Below are positions 47,987-60,375 of a stretch of DNA of 64,000 bases, one piece after another (the first letter of the stretch is position 1; the number at the start of each line of letters is the position of its first letter). The notes under the pieces are model-generated. The model had not been told where the DNA came from, made no database searches, and saw only the letters and a program-made list of their open reading frames with translations. The stretch lies in the NCBI GenBank assembly GCA_029783825.1, contig JAREIK010002637.1, positions 850,583 to 914,582 on the forward strand, in the 5' to 3' direction. The position numbers were made by a program, and so were the translations under genes. The DNA comes from Sapria himalayana (lineage: Eukaryota > Streptophyta > Magnoliopsida > Malpighiales > Rafflesiaceae).

Positions 47987-48792
47987 CCAACATCAGGCTC
48001 GGTCTTGAAGATGATATGATCAGGCAATGCACTAACATGCAGAAAGGGTCCCAAAATGCTAGTCATTTCGATAACCCTTCCATTTATATAAGCTCCAGTA
48101 GGAATCCACCAACTATGATGCACCAGTGACTTAGCCCCAACAGGAAAGTGGACTAAAAACAGCAACGCTTTCAGAGGCTGTTGGAAATTTCCCAAAGCTG
48201 ACACCCTGATCACACTCCCTCTCAGGTCCTCATAAAGTCCCATTAATATTGGGTTTAAACTATCAAAATCACCATCACCAAACAACTCATCCATAAACCC
48301 AGGAGGTGATGGATTTGTACCACCGCCACTAAACACGTCAGGCTCTGAAAACAGCAACGGAAGAAGAGGAGATCCCTTGGTCTTTCCCAGAGAATTATCA
48401 GGAAACAGTCCCGGGTTACCCAACTGAACTCTGCAATATGAAACCAACAATTTCTTGCTTTGCTTAATGCAGCTCTCCAGCTCATACCTGATTCTCTTGT
48501 CCTTCATGCTAGATATCTTCTTCTGCTCTTCAACTGCACGGCGATAGCAGCCAAGCAGGTACTCAAAGGGAGACTCAGCATTCTCGAATATGCCTGATAG
48601 GCGATCAATCAAAAGACGATCCAATATGGACATGTTGAGCTTCAAATCCTTACCTTCGCTAAGGATTTCTGCTGCTGACATCTCCATGTATATGACCCGA
48701 GGATCGCGTCCGACGAAGTCAGTTATAGAAAGCAGGAGGATTTTATGAAGGACCATGTCCTCCATGTCTTCCAGAGACCTCCCGGTTGTCAT
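47987..48792 (-). CDS. UBE4: Ubiquitin conjugation factor E4 (UFD2/MUSE3-like), exon 1 with start codon
   Basis: This exon encodes about 268 residues starting MTTGRSLEDMEDMVLHKILL. I recognise it as the N-terminus of plant UFD2-type E4 factors from conserved blocks: RVIYMEMSAAEILSEGK, DRLLIDRLSG, the YLLGCYRRA segment, KKLLVSYCRVQLGNP, a PPGF-(M/L)-DE acidic segment, FPVGAKSLVHHSWW and MTSILGPFLHVSALPD. In known family members E4 extends ubiquitin chains begun by E1/E2/E3, and Arabidopsis MUSE3 lowers immune-receptor (NLR) levels. The start codon sits where homologues start, with no good in-frame alternative upstream. The open frame runs on past the splice site for 34 low-complexity residues (to 47884), but homology stops exactly at D-V-G, where a GTTAGT donor lies at 47981-47986. 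The exon is 806 bp and leaves a phase-2 junction. It has no frameshift or stop, unlike everything around it, so it appears to be under constraint. The U-box is not encoded here. Confidence 0.95.
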
Positions 48793-49132
48793 GATGGAGT
48801 CAGTCTATCAGAACTAGCGAAGTAGTCAGAACCATAATAACTTGGCGGATCGGTTAGCTGGCAATTCGGATTTCGGAGAGACCGCGCAGTCAAACTATGC
48901 GGTTGCGGCCCCGTTTTATTAGGCTAGTGGGGTTGAGCGTGCCACAACCCAGGCCTGATATTTTGCATTTAAACTCAGCGCTGCGGAGGTGCCTAGCTAG
49001 CATAGCAATACGTTGCAGCAGGATAGCTCATCCCATCCCAACAATTGTTGGGAATTGGGATGGGATGGAATAGGCCCCCATGCACTTCATCTTTATTTTC
49101 TCACACATGTTTCAAAAAACAAAAAATAAATT
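48793..49132 (-). promoter_or_regulatory. Presumed 5' UTR and promoter of the UFD2/MUSE3-like gene
   Basis: These 340 bases separate the start codon from the nearest Copia LTR. They are clearly less AT-rich than the surroundings, as expected for a gene's 5' region. A near-perfect palindrome lies at about 49033-49070, with its centre CCCAACAATTGTTGGG at 49038-49053. Transcription start and TATA box cannot be fixed by eye. Confidence 0.5.
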
Positions 49133-49445
49133 TATTTCATATTTATTATGAATAATATTATGAATGCTCATAAACTCTCCATTAATTTCTTGACTATTAA
49201 TATTTTTGTGACTATTATTATTCATAAATTAATATATATTTATTTGTATTGATTAATATGTATTCATTGGTATATTTATTTGTTTATTGATATATATATT
49301 CATTGACGTATTCATATATGTATTCATGTATTAAGCCTTATAAATAGGAAGCCTTTGTATGAGTCAGTATATACTTAAAGAATTAAGAAATGTCTTCCAT
49401 GTTTCTCATATATATCTCGCTCTCTTTTCTTTCTATTTTATAATA
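49133..49445 (+). repeat. 5' LTR of the Copia element (5' edge eroded)
   Basis: It aligns with the 3' LTR from TATTATGAA onward. The first 20 or so bases expected from the 3' copy are not recognisable. Confidence 0.75.
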
Positions 49446-49499
49446 TGTTATCAGAACGAAACTCTATTAGATTTTCAAGAGATATATTGAAGAATATGG

Positions 49500-52400
49500 A
49501 AATTTACCTGGTGGGATCCTCAATTGGTGACAATGATATATGTCTCGCAAATAGTACATCAACGCATGCTATACTTAAGGAAAAAAAAATTCTTTTTCTT
49601 TTTAGTTATGCAAGGATCAAATGTGAATATAATATTGAGTAGTACAAATTTGATTGAGAGCTCTATAAGAGCTAATATATTGTTACCCAGCGGAACAAAA
49701 ATTTATATTGATGATATATTATATTCTACGAAATCTCAAATAAATTTATTGAGTTTTAAAAATATTCGACGAAATAAATATTATATTGAGAATACGAATG
49801 AAGACACCAGTGAGTATTTATATATTATCAACATTGTCTCGGGTAAGACAAATATATTGGAAAATTTTCTCACTTTTTATTTTAGTTTGTACTACACAAA
49901 CATAAGCATAATTGAGGCACATACCATAGTAAACCAAAAGTTTACTAATGAAAATAATTTTATTGTTTGGCATGACCATTTGGGATATCATGGGTCTATA
50001 ATGATGTAAAGAATCATTAAAAATTCAAGTAGGCATTCACTAAAAAATTAAAAGATTTTTTTGTCCAATGAGTTTTCATGTGATGCTTGTTCTCAAGGGA
50101 AGTTAATTATAATACCATCACCAACAAAAATAAAGACAAACCCCCTTGCATTTTTGTAACGTATACAAGGTGATATATGTGGGCCTATCCATCCACCATG
50201 TGGACCATTTTGATATTTTATGATTCTAATTGATGCATCAATGAGATGACCACATGTTTGTTTGTCATCAACGCGTAACTAAGCATTTGCTAGATTACGT
50301 GCTCAAATAATTTGGTTACGGGTTCATTTTCTAGATTATCTGATTAAGTCAATTCATTTTTACAATGTTAGGGAATTTACTTCCCAAGCTTTTAATGATT
50401 ATTATATGTCTATTGGAATAATTGTTGAACATCCTATAGCATATGTTCATACACAAAATGGTCTTGTAGAATTATTTATTAAATGCCTTCAATTGATTGA
50501 AATGTCATTACAAATGAGGATGAAGCTCTCAACATCTGCTTAGGGTCACACTATTTTGCATGAAGTAGTACTGATTCGTATTATACCAGCAAATTATCAT
50601 GAGTTCTCTTTATTTACAATTGATTATTTGTTGAGAATCAAATATTTTCTATCTAAGAATTTTTGGGTGTGCGGTATATGTTCCAGTTACTCCACCACAA
50701 CACACTAAGATGAGTCCCCAAAAAAGATTGGGAATACATATTAAATATGAATCTCCATCAATAATCAAATATGTAGAGCCATCAACTGAAGATTTATTTA
50801 ATGCTCATTTTGTTGATTGTCATTATTATGAATCAGATTTTCCAACTCTAAAGAAAGAAAATAAATAGTTAGAAAAAGATATTAGTTAGAATTAATTATC
50901 ATTGTTTCATCTTGACCCTCGCACAAAAGAATGTGAACTGGAAGTTCAAAAGATTATTCATTTTCAAAATTTAGCAAATCAATTGCCAGATACATTTACT
51001 AATCCGAAGAGAGTAACTATATCATACATACTAGCTGCTAATGCTCTAGTTAGAATTGATGTCCCTATAGAACAATTTGTTGCTAATAAACCTAAAGCAA
51101 TAGTGAAACGTGGTCGACCAGTTAGTTCCAAAGATAAAAATCCTTAGAAAAGAAAAGGATAAAGTTGAGGAATTAATGGCTCTAGAAGAGTCCTCAGTTG
51201 TAATTTCAGAAGAAATTTAGGTACCTAAAACTTGTGACAATCAAGAGATCTCAATAAGCTATGTCACAACTAGCCAAAGGTGAAATCGTAATAAAATCGA
51301 CGTTGATTAAATATTTGCTTATAATGTGGCACTCAGTATTGTTAATGATTATAAGGACCTCAGGCCAAAGTCTATCAAGGAATATAGACAGATAGATGAT
51401 TAGTCAAAATGGAAAGTTGCAATTGAAGCAAAATTGAATTTTTTTTCAAAACATAAAGTTTTTGGTTCTATTGTATGTACACCCAATAGTGTCAACCCTG
51501 TAGGATACTAATGGGTATTTGTGTGAAAATGAGATGCGACAAATAAAGTTGTCAAATATAAGGCACGATTAGTTATACAAGAATTCTCTCAAAGACCTAC
51601 ATTGAATGTGAAAAGACGTATTCCTCTGTAGTGGATGCAACTACTTTTTGATTTTTAATTAGCTTGGTAATACATGAAAAACTTGGTATGTTAAATAGAT
51701 GTAATTATGGCTTATTTATATGGACTAGTTGAAAGTGACATTTACATGAAAATCCTAGAAGGATTAAAATTGCTTGCAACACATAATTAAGGTCATTGAG
51801 AATTTTACTCAATAAAATTATGCAGATCTTTTTATGGGTTGAAATAATTTGGACATGTATAGTATAATTGTATTAGTGAATATTTATTGTAAAAAGGATA
51901 TAAGAATGATCTCCTTTGCCCATGTGCATTTATTAAGAGATTTGGATCCGAATTCATTATAATTGCAGTTTATGTTGATAACCTGAATATTTTTGGAATT
52001 ACTGATGAGCTTTCAGAAGTAGTAGGCAACTTAAAGAAAGAATTTGAGATGAAAAATCTTGGAAAAACAAAACTTTGCCTTGGTTTGCAGATTGAATACT
52101 TAGAGAATAGAATTTGTGTTCATCAATCAGCTTATATATACAAAGTGTTGAAATGATTCTATATGGATAATATCCATCCATTGAGCACTCCAATGGTTGT
52201 AAGGTCATTAGATGTGAATAAAGATTCTTTCTGATCTTAGATGGATGATGAAGAGATTCTTAGTCTGAAGTACCATGTCTTAGTGCTATTGGAGCACTAA
52301 TGTATCTTGTAAGTCATACATGACCTAATATATCATTTTATATCAATTTGTTAGTTATGTAGTTCTTGTCCAACAAGAAGATATTGGAATGGAGTTAAAC

Positions 52401-52970
52401 ATATAGTGAGATATTTTCAAGGTATGATGAATATGGGCTTATATTATCCTAATGTACCCAAATCAGAATTAATTAGTTATGTAGATTCGGGATATATGTC
52501 TAACCCTCATAATGCTCGATCATAAATGAGCTATTTGTTCACATGTGGTGATATAGCCATTTCATGGCGTTCTACGAAACAATCAATTATCGTCACATCT
52601 TCTAATCATACAGGGATCTTAGCAATTCATGAAGTAAGTCATGAATGTTTTTGGTTAAGATTTGTAATATATCATATTTGAGGGTCATGTAGTTTATCTT
52701 TTAGCAAGGAGGTCCGGATGACCTTATATGAAGATAATGTTGCATGTATTATTCAATTAAAAAAATGGGTACATTAAGAAAATATAACAAAACATATATC
52801 ACAAATTTTTTTTCATTCATAATCTACAAAAGAATTGTGATATTGATGTTCAATCAATTCATTCAACTAATAATCTAACAGATTTATTCATCAAGGCTAT
52901 ACCTACTATAACATTTGAAAGGCTAGTTCATAGCATTGGAATGCGCAAGCTTAGAGATTTAAAGTGATAT
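49500..52970 (+). pseudogene. Copia pol (protease end, integrase, RT, RNase H), degraded
   Basis: The order of recognisable steps is: ICLANSTSTHAILK near 49540, ANILLPSGTKIYIDDILYS, FIVWHDHLGYHGSIMM (pre-integrase), IQGDICGPIHPPCGPF at about 50165, an EFTSQAFNDYYMSIGI integrase step, HTQNGLVE, SILAANALVRIDVP near 51035, RT with AVYVDNLNIFG at about 51967 (YVDD changed to YVDN), KNLGKTKLCLGLQIEYL near 52050, and RNase H ending FERLVHSIGMRKLRDLK at about 52965. Many stops and shifts are present. The order is that of Copia (integrase before RT). Confidence 0.85.
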
Positions 52971-53052
52971 TTTATACTATGCTCATTTTTTTCTTCACCA
53001 TGGTTTTTTCCCACTGGGTTTTCCTAGTAAGATTTTTAATGAGGTAATATCA

Positions 53053-53370
53053 TGGACATCCAATAGAAGTATTATGAACAATTTTATGGATGTCAATAAA
53101 CTCTTCATTAATCTCTTGACTATTTATATTATTGTGCTCTTATTATTCAAAGAATATTAATTGGCACGGATTAATATATATTTATTGGTACATTTATTTG
53201 TGTATTGATGTATATATTCATTAACGTATTTATATACACATTAATATATTTTTATATTAACCCTATAAATAGGGAGCTTTTGTATAAGTCAATATATAAT
53301 TAAAGGAATAAGAAATGTCTCCCATGTTTCTCCTATATCACTCACTCTCTTATCCTTCTATTTTATAATA
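53053..53370 (+). repeat. 3' LTR of the Copia element
   Basis: It is preceded by TTTTTAATGAGGTAATATCA, the usual pre-LTR text of this Copia group, and ends TTTTATAATA like the 5' LTR. Confidence 0.8.
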
Positions 53371-55250
53371 ATATCATGTTAAAATACATGAGTTCAATTT
53401 TTACTTTGACCATCATTATATTATAAGTGCTTCAATAAATAAATGATACATCACACATAAAATTTAAAAGAATATTAAATAATAAAAATAAAAAGTTTGT
53501 TGGGATGTGATATTTGGATCATAATTTATTTGAAACTTTTAAAAGTCTAAATGATAATTAGTTATTTAAGCAACGAAACTAATAAATTAAAATTCCCTAG
53601 AATTCTGAAAATTCAATTAACAAATTTTTACAAAATAATACAATATATAAATGTTCGAATTACAATATTATTAAATCGATTAATATGTGCTAAAGTCCTT
53701 TTAATATGTGTAGGAAGTGCATAAAATACATAATGCTCAAAATTATGTTTTTAACTAAAATATATTTTTTTATGAAATAAAATTCTAGGAATCTCAAATT
53801 CAATACAAATACGTAAACCTAAAATTTTGGGATAAATATTATTTAAGTAATAACATCGGATGGTTGACTTTTTGGCTCAAAATCAACAATATAATTGTGT
53901 TTAGATTGTTGGGCCAAATGAAAGATTATGTTAGATAACTTTTCAAATTTTTAAACATTGTCCAGACTTTAATTTCACATATTATACAATCTATACACAA
54001 ACAAAAGTAAATAAAAGTATTCACACAGCAAAAAATACATCACACATGATGAACAATCAAAATAGTGGTTTTATAATCTACATATACAAAGTACACAAAT
54101 TATAAACAACAATAACACACATTGCACAATATAGATAAATAAAAAAATTACATAGTGTGTGTGTGTGTGTAGAGGCGGGATATAGAGAGAGAGAGAGAGA
54201 GAGAGAGGCACACAGCAGCACAACAACACTCCCAAATTGATGAGCAACCGAGATAGAATAGAATGGGAGACATTTTTGGACATTTTGGGAAACAAAAACA
54301 TTTTGCTTTGAAATGAAAAATGTACAAGCAAGAAAAAAAAATGCAAAGCCCCTCATTCCCAAAAAAATCTAATGGATAAAAAAACTCACAACTATTGGGT
54401 TTTGATTATGCATTGAAAATTTGAATGGGGACACTCACCCACCCAAGCAGGCACCTTGTGTGTTCTTTTGTGAAAATACAAACATTTGTTTGTTTTTTGT
54501 TTTTATTTATCTATTTATTTTTTGAAAAAATAGAACGTGGGATAAAATATGTGTTCTTGATCTATCATGCTCCACACTTTCAAAAAAATATAAAATTAAA
54601 AAAAATTGATCTATCCAATTTAGGCAGACCATCAAAGTTTTATATTTATTATCAATATATGAAATGTATCATTAAAATTCAATCTTAATTGTTTTTTTCT
54701 ATATTTCATCAATTCATTATCATATAATAGATTTTTGATTATTTCTATTTATGTTCTTACGTAATTATAGAGTTAGATATCACATTATCCTAAAGTATTT
54801 TATTCAAAGTGTCTGTGAATATTATATTCGTGTAAAACACCAACAAAATGTGGAAAAATCTTTTGTCCGTTATCTTTATAATTAATTAGCTAAAAATCAA
54901 AAATTTTTTTTTAAATTGCATATTTTTTATTTAAATGATGAACAATCATCTATTAATATTTTTCTTATATCTTACATTTTCAAAAATCGAAAATTAAAAT
55001 AAAAGTAAATTTGGACTACTTATTTTTTAGTGAAGAATATATTTCGAGACCCCAAAACATAATTTTTACTATTTTTATAAAGGGTAAATAATGTTTAGAT
55101 ACCTCAAGTAAAAAATCTTTACAAAAAGAGATTCTAAATTTTGAGATATATGCGTATTTATGTGTGTGTGTGTGTGTGTTTATATGTTTATAAATATAAA
55201 TATGTATATGTATAAATATTTATATTTAATGGTTTATTATTTATAAATAT
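53371..55250. other. AT-rich intergenic sequence with microsatellites
   Basis: (TG)n at about 54156-54171, (GA)n at about 54184-54208 and (TG)n at about 55160-55178. The overlapping minus frames at 54071-54362 come from these repeats. No gene seen. Confidence 0.65.
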
Positions 55251-57639
55251 CACTACAATAAAATAACGAAATAGAATTAGAAAATAGTGACGTTCAAATT
55301 TGCTTCTAAAATAATGGACAGTGTTGAAATTAATTAGAAATGGAAAAGATACTTTCTTACTAAAATTAGAAATGAAAAAATAATCTATCGATATTAAAAG
55401 GCAGTAATTATTTCACATTATATAGAAATGGAATTAGAAACAAAAATAAAGATGAAAATTAAAATGATTTACTCTTCCATTGCTAATATCATGTGGAGTC
55501 ATTGGCAGATTACCTTATGTGGCATTTAGCGATAAAATTTTTATTTTTACATGTATTTGCTATTAAAAATGATACCTTATCTAAAAATTATGATAGAAAT
55601 AAATTATTTTTCAATTAGTTTAGATAATAAACTATGGATTCACTTCAGAATTTAGTGACCAAAAGGAATTCAATCGCTCTTTTTAAAATAGAATATCAGT
55701 CTGTCGCTACTTTATAAATGGAAACTCATTCCATCACTATTTGATGTTGCTTATTATTTTTTTGAAGAACACTTCATCCGTTCATTAAAAAATTTAGGGT
55801 TTGGGCTAAATTATCACTAATCTGTCATTGCACATCTATTTAATTCATCTTGCTTTCCTTCGTGCGTGTGTTTGTTATCCTAATCATCTATCATTAACAT
55901 ATGTAATTTCATTTTTAGGTATGTGTTTTTTGGTATGTGTATATATACATGATATTTTTGTGTATAGTATAGGAATTCATGGATGTTACATAAATATATG
56001 TATACACATTGTTGTGTATAGATCAGGGTAGTGTACAGATTTTATATATACACAATATTAGGGTTTGAGTATTGTGTCTTTTTTTTTTGGTATGTATATT
56101 GTGTGGGAATCCATGGATATAACATAAAAAAAATTACAATGATACAGAATAAAAATAAAAATTTAGGTTACGTCCCAAGAAGCACTATATTTAACATTTT
56201 AGATAGACTAATTTTTACATTATATATTGTCATCATCTACCTCAAACATCCAAAGTAATCTCTTCGGTATATTATTTTACTTCTTATTGTCTCATATTCT
56301 CATTGTCTATTATTGATGACTTTGGATGGAAGATCAACTTTCATCTTCTTATCTTTTGGCATAGTATAATTTTCAAGTTTTTCATTCAAGATCTAGTAAT
56401 CAGTCACATTCTTTTCTCAGAGATGTACAAGATCAAATGTCACAATTTTTTTATAAGTCACAACATCATTACATATGGTATGTAGTGATAGTGCAATGGC
56501 TTTGGAAAATGTCACAACACCCTCCATCAGCCTTTGTTCCTCTAGTGTCTTGACTTTGAATAAGGTTGCAACATGATTTTTTTCACTCTATAATAGTTAT
56601 GTTGTAGCATTGGAAGATGTCCTGGCATCTTCCAATGTATTCTATTTCACCATTATCATGGCTTCTTATAATGTTCTTACTTCCTTCATCACAACAACCT
56701 TGATCTCTTTTTCCTTCAAATCTTCATCAGTACTTATCTTCATCCATTCCATTAAGTTCTTTTATGTATTATTCTTCTTGTTTGTCTCCGTAAGTAGTGC
56801 AAGGAGACTTACTATAAATGATGATTTTTTAATCCATTTGACTAGTTATAATTATAATTCGAACATCCTTATATTAGGTAACTAGTCAAATTTGTTCCAA
56901 AGTTTTTTTGATAATAACTCATGCTTTGCTACAAATTTTTTTGGGTCCTATAAGATAAATTCTTTTATTTACATGATCTTTATTCTTTGAGTTACATTAA
57001 TTACATCAACATCTATTTTGAAATGAGTGTATAAGATACATTGTCTTATTTTCTTTTTTAATTTTCAATTAATGTAACTCAAAGAATAATATTTTTTTAT
57101 CATAATCCAAGCATACTTCAAAACAATTTGTATCCAAGCATCCTTACATGGTATGTGATATACCTTTTTTTAATATTCAAAATAACTTCAATGTTATTTT
57201 TGTAGAATTTATGCTAAGAAATAAAAGCAAAAAGAACTATATATTAATGATGCTTTTATTGATGCAAAGTTTGACAAAGATTTCACATTTTGGTTTGAAA
57301 ATTTTATCAGTATATAACTTTTCTTTGTTGCTTCTAAAAAATAATGTGCAACATTATATAAATATGATTTTATTTAATTTCATTTTAGGTAAAATTTTCA
57401 TCATCAAATATATGTAATAGACAAATAAAAGATATTGCAAAAGGTTATTATGAAGTTTAAATGACATATCTTTTACATTATGTAAATTGATATATATTTC
57501 ACACTTTGAAATATAGTTCAAATAGAGCTATAATGAATAGTAATGTATGCATTAAGGTGTCTAACTTTGCTTCATCTCTAATATTTACTTTCATGGTCAA
57601 TTGATTAAAATTCAATACTTAGAGAATCATGATTTGCTA

Positions 57640-57870
57640 ATTAATAGGACAATTCTATTTAAGTATGAATGATTTGATCATATTTTAAATTTAAATACTA
57701 GAATTCATCATCAATACAACATTATAGATGTGTACCATAAGAAATATTATCGTAAGTACAAGTCATTCATTCTTGTGATACAAACAAAATATGTGTGTTA
57801 CACTACTTATCCAACCACAAGAGGAAATGCTTGTGATTGGTGGGCCAGTTATTAAATAAAATTTAGATCA
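57640..57870 (+). pseudogene. CACTA transposase C-terminal (DUF4216-like) remnant
   Basis: One frame reads ILFKYE-stop-FDHILNL, HHQYNIIDVYHKKYYRKYKS, FILVIQTKYVCYTTYPT and DWWASY. This follows the LFKCEWFD, QYNIVDV, PFVLASQA.QVYYTPYPS, DWWAV order of DUF4216 in plant TNP2 proteins. Single stops break it. Confidence 0.8.
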
Positions 57871-58324
57871 GCTATGAAAGTTCTTAAAAATGATGTTATT
57901 ATGACATCATCATGTGTACCTTCATTTCAAGAGAACAATGTAGAACTTCATCAAATCAATCACGTGGCACATTGATGATGGGCTTTAAACATTGCTTGGT
58001 GAAGATGAACCTATTTGGACATTGATGATGCACATGTTGAAGATGATAATGAGAAAGAATTACTGCACAATTAAAAGGGGATAAACATGTAGATGGAGAT
58101 GTCTGTTAGAAAAATCTATTGATGAGTAGACATTTATTGACTTTAATTTTAAGCTTTGTTGCTTATAACTGTTACAATTTAGGTGGTATAATAAAATAAT
58201 GTTTTCACAATCATAAATTTCAATGTGTTTCATATTATGTTTTGTTATAATGACGTATTGATTACATACTTTTATTGTATTTGTATTTTTCACTATTTAT
58301 GAAACTTGAATTAGGTATGAGAGG

Positions 58325-58680
58325 TAGAGGTGTCAAACGGGCCGGCCCAGCACGGCACGACCCATTTTTCACGTGCCCAGCCGTGCTACCGTGCCGTGCC
58401 TTGCCCGGCACGGCACGGTTTTTTAAATTCGGGCACGGGCGCACGGCAAGGCAGGGCAGGCGGGGCGGGTCTGTTTGGACCCGACCCGCGGTCTTTTTAC
58501 CAGGGGCGGGGCCCGGTTGGGTCACGAGTCGCGACTCACGACGCAGGCACGCGTGCCGGCGTGCCGTGCCTTGGCACGGCACGGCACGGCACGTGCTTTG
58601 TTCGTCCGGGCACGGCACAGGCCCGGGCACGTTTTTTGATCGTGCCGGGCCGGCCCGGCCCGGCACGTTTGACACCTTTA
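58325..58680. mobile_element. Short non-autonomous hAT element (356 bp) with perfect 8-bp TSD, nested in CACTA
   Basis: The ends are TAGAGGTGTCAAACGGGCCG and, read inward from the right, TAAAGGTGTCAAACGTGCCG. The flanks are ATGAGAGG at 58317-58324 and 58681-58688. The interior is extremely GC-rich, with many GGCACGGCACGG repeats. Long frames on both strands (58262-58743) are due to the lack of AT-rich stops and are not genes. Confidence 0.92.
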
Positions 58681-59599
58681 ATGAGAGGTAACAATTCAAG
58701 TGGCCGAGGATCTCAATCAATGGGGATGGGTATAAAAAGTTAACTAATTGTTCAGAGAAGAAGAATTTAATATTTATTCAGTGACGACAATACTACAAAT
58801 GTTCTCTGCATTCACCTACATGTATATATGATATGTTGGAATTACTTCATCATGAGACACTTGGATTGACTTCCATTGATATTCAATCTTCGTCTCATTC
58901 TATACCAGAAGATATTATTAGCTCGGTCCCACTTATCTTATGAAGTACATGTGTTACTATTGTAGTATTGACAATGGCTAAATATTCACAATGTATTATT
59001 TGCATGTAAAGTCATGATAAAATCTTCATTCATACTATAATTAACAATAAATAGTACGTATCATTTAAAATTTTACTACATGCATGCATTATCATTTTTC
59101 TTTCTTTTTTTGGTAAAAAATTAAAATTACAATTGTGCATGAAAATATAAATAAATTATTATGCTTTAAATTTAGTAATTTTTAATTAATAATAATCTAT
59201 GATGTTGTTACTGATCCAACATTATTATTGAGAATTAGAATAATATCTACATTATGAAATTTTGGATAAATAATAAAAATGAATAAAATATTAACTTAGT
59301 AATAGGAATATAAGTGTATTTCATTTATATGTATATGTACGTGCTAATGTTAAATTAGATACACGTGTATTCTTTCTGCTTCTCGTATAATTGAGAAGAT
59401 ATTTAAGAAGAAATTAGTTATGGAGGATATAAAGTAGACAAAGTTCTCCCAAATATGAAAGAATATTATTGTGAAGAATTTGAAGTACAAGTTTATTATA
59501 TTTACTAATATAAGAAATTATTATTTAATGGAATACTAAGAAAAAAAATACATCATGATGTATTTTTGTTTTTTTTTATTTTTTGCAGAAAAAATATAA

Positions 59600-60340
59600 A
59601 TGAAATAATGATTTTTTGATCTTTATGAAGGATATATGGAAATAATGGCTATTGTCAAATACAATGACAAGCTTGAAAAATAGATAACTAAGTATGGTAA
59701 AGATACAAAGCCAAATAGTATTCCTCTTTATGTTTGGAAAAAATGATAGAAATACTAGAATAGTGAGAAGTTCAAGTCCTTGTCCAGATGACATCACAAA
59801 ATTATTAATCAGAGAAAGCAAGTGAAGGATCAGAACATTCCATACATATTAGACGCTGGAAGATGAACTACCAATATTTAATAGATTTGATAAAATTGTC
59901 TTTCCTATTTATTATAATTTTAACTTTATAAATGCAAACAATACTAAAATTATGATAATGTATCATGTACTATTAGTAAATATTATTTATTTTCAGGAGG
60001 TTGAGTTGCGATATCCACCAACACCATTTGAGTTGTTCAGGTGAATGCACAAGAAGGATGAATCATTTGTAGACAAATGGTCAAATGATATTAATGTGAG
60101 TTTCTCAACATATGCAAATACAAACTAGATTGCATTGTCTTTCCTATTTATTATGATTTTAACTTTATAAATGCAAACAATACTAAATTTATGATAATGT
60201 ATCATGTACTATTAGTAAATATTATTTATTTTCAGAAGGTTGAGTTACGATATCCACCAACACCATTTGAGTTGTTCAGGTGAATGCACAAGAAGAAGGA
60301 TGGATCATTTATAGACAAACGGTCAAATGATATTAATGTG
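59600..60340 (+). pseudogene. CACTA second-protein (Transposase_24-like) remnant with duplicated exon
   Basis: NSEKFKSLS.RHHKIINQRK near 59760 matches the W-x-S-E-x-F...K...NR step before the TAGSRS motif. Two exon copies then read VELRYPPTPFELFR-stop-MHKK, with SFVDK.SNDINV, matching the PPT..ELF..TH.KKDG.FVD step. Exons are 59997-60095 and 60236-60337, each with TTTTCAG before and GTGAGT after. Confidence 0.75.
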
Positions 60341-60375
60341 AGTTTCTCAACATATGCAAATACAAACTAGATTGC
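59895..60375 (+). repeat. Tandem duplication, units of 239 and 242 bp
   Basis: Units 59895-60133 and 60134-60375 are nearly identical and each holds a whole exon with flanking intron. The second has one extra codon. Confidence 0.92.

Larger units (their letters stand above)
49133..53370 (+). mobile_element. Copia LTR retrotransposon lacking gag, upstream of the E4 gene
   Basis: Two diverged LTRs (about 49133-49445 and 53053-53370) share TTGACTATT, ATTAATATATATTTATT, ACTTAAAGAATTAAGAAATG-like text and the end TTCTATTTTATAATA. After the 5' LTR comes TGTTATCAGAAC, a primer site of initiator-Met type. The pol frame starts almost at once with the protease-region motif, so gag is missing. It is divergent from the host gene, starting about 340 bp from its ATG. 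Confidence 0.85.

Noticed and set aside
54071..54362. Two overlapping minus frames with hydrophobic stretches
   Set aside because: They are driven by (TG)n and (GA)n microsatellites, with no homology.
58262..58743. Three overlapping frames of 137-152 codons on both strands
   Set aside because: All lie in the GC-rich hAT MITE, run past its edges and have Arg/Pro/Gly/Ala-biased content; length comes from the lack of stop codons in GC-rich DNA.
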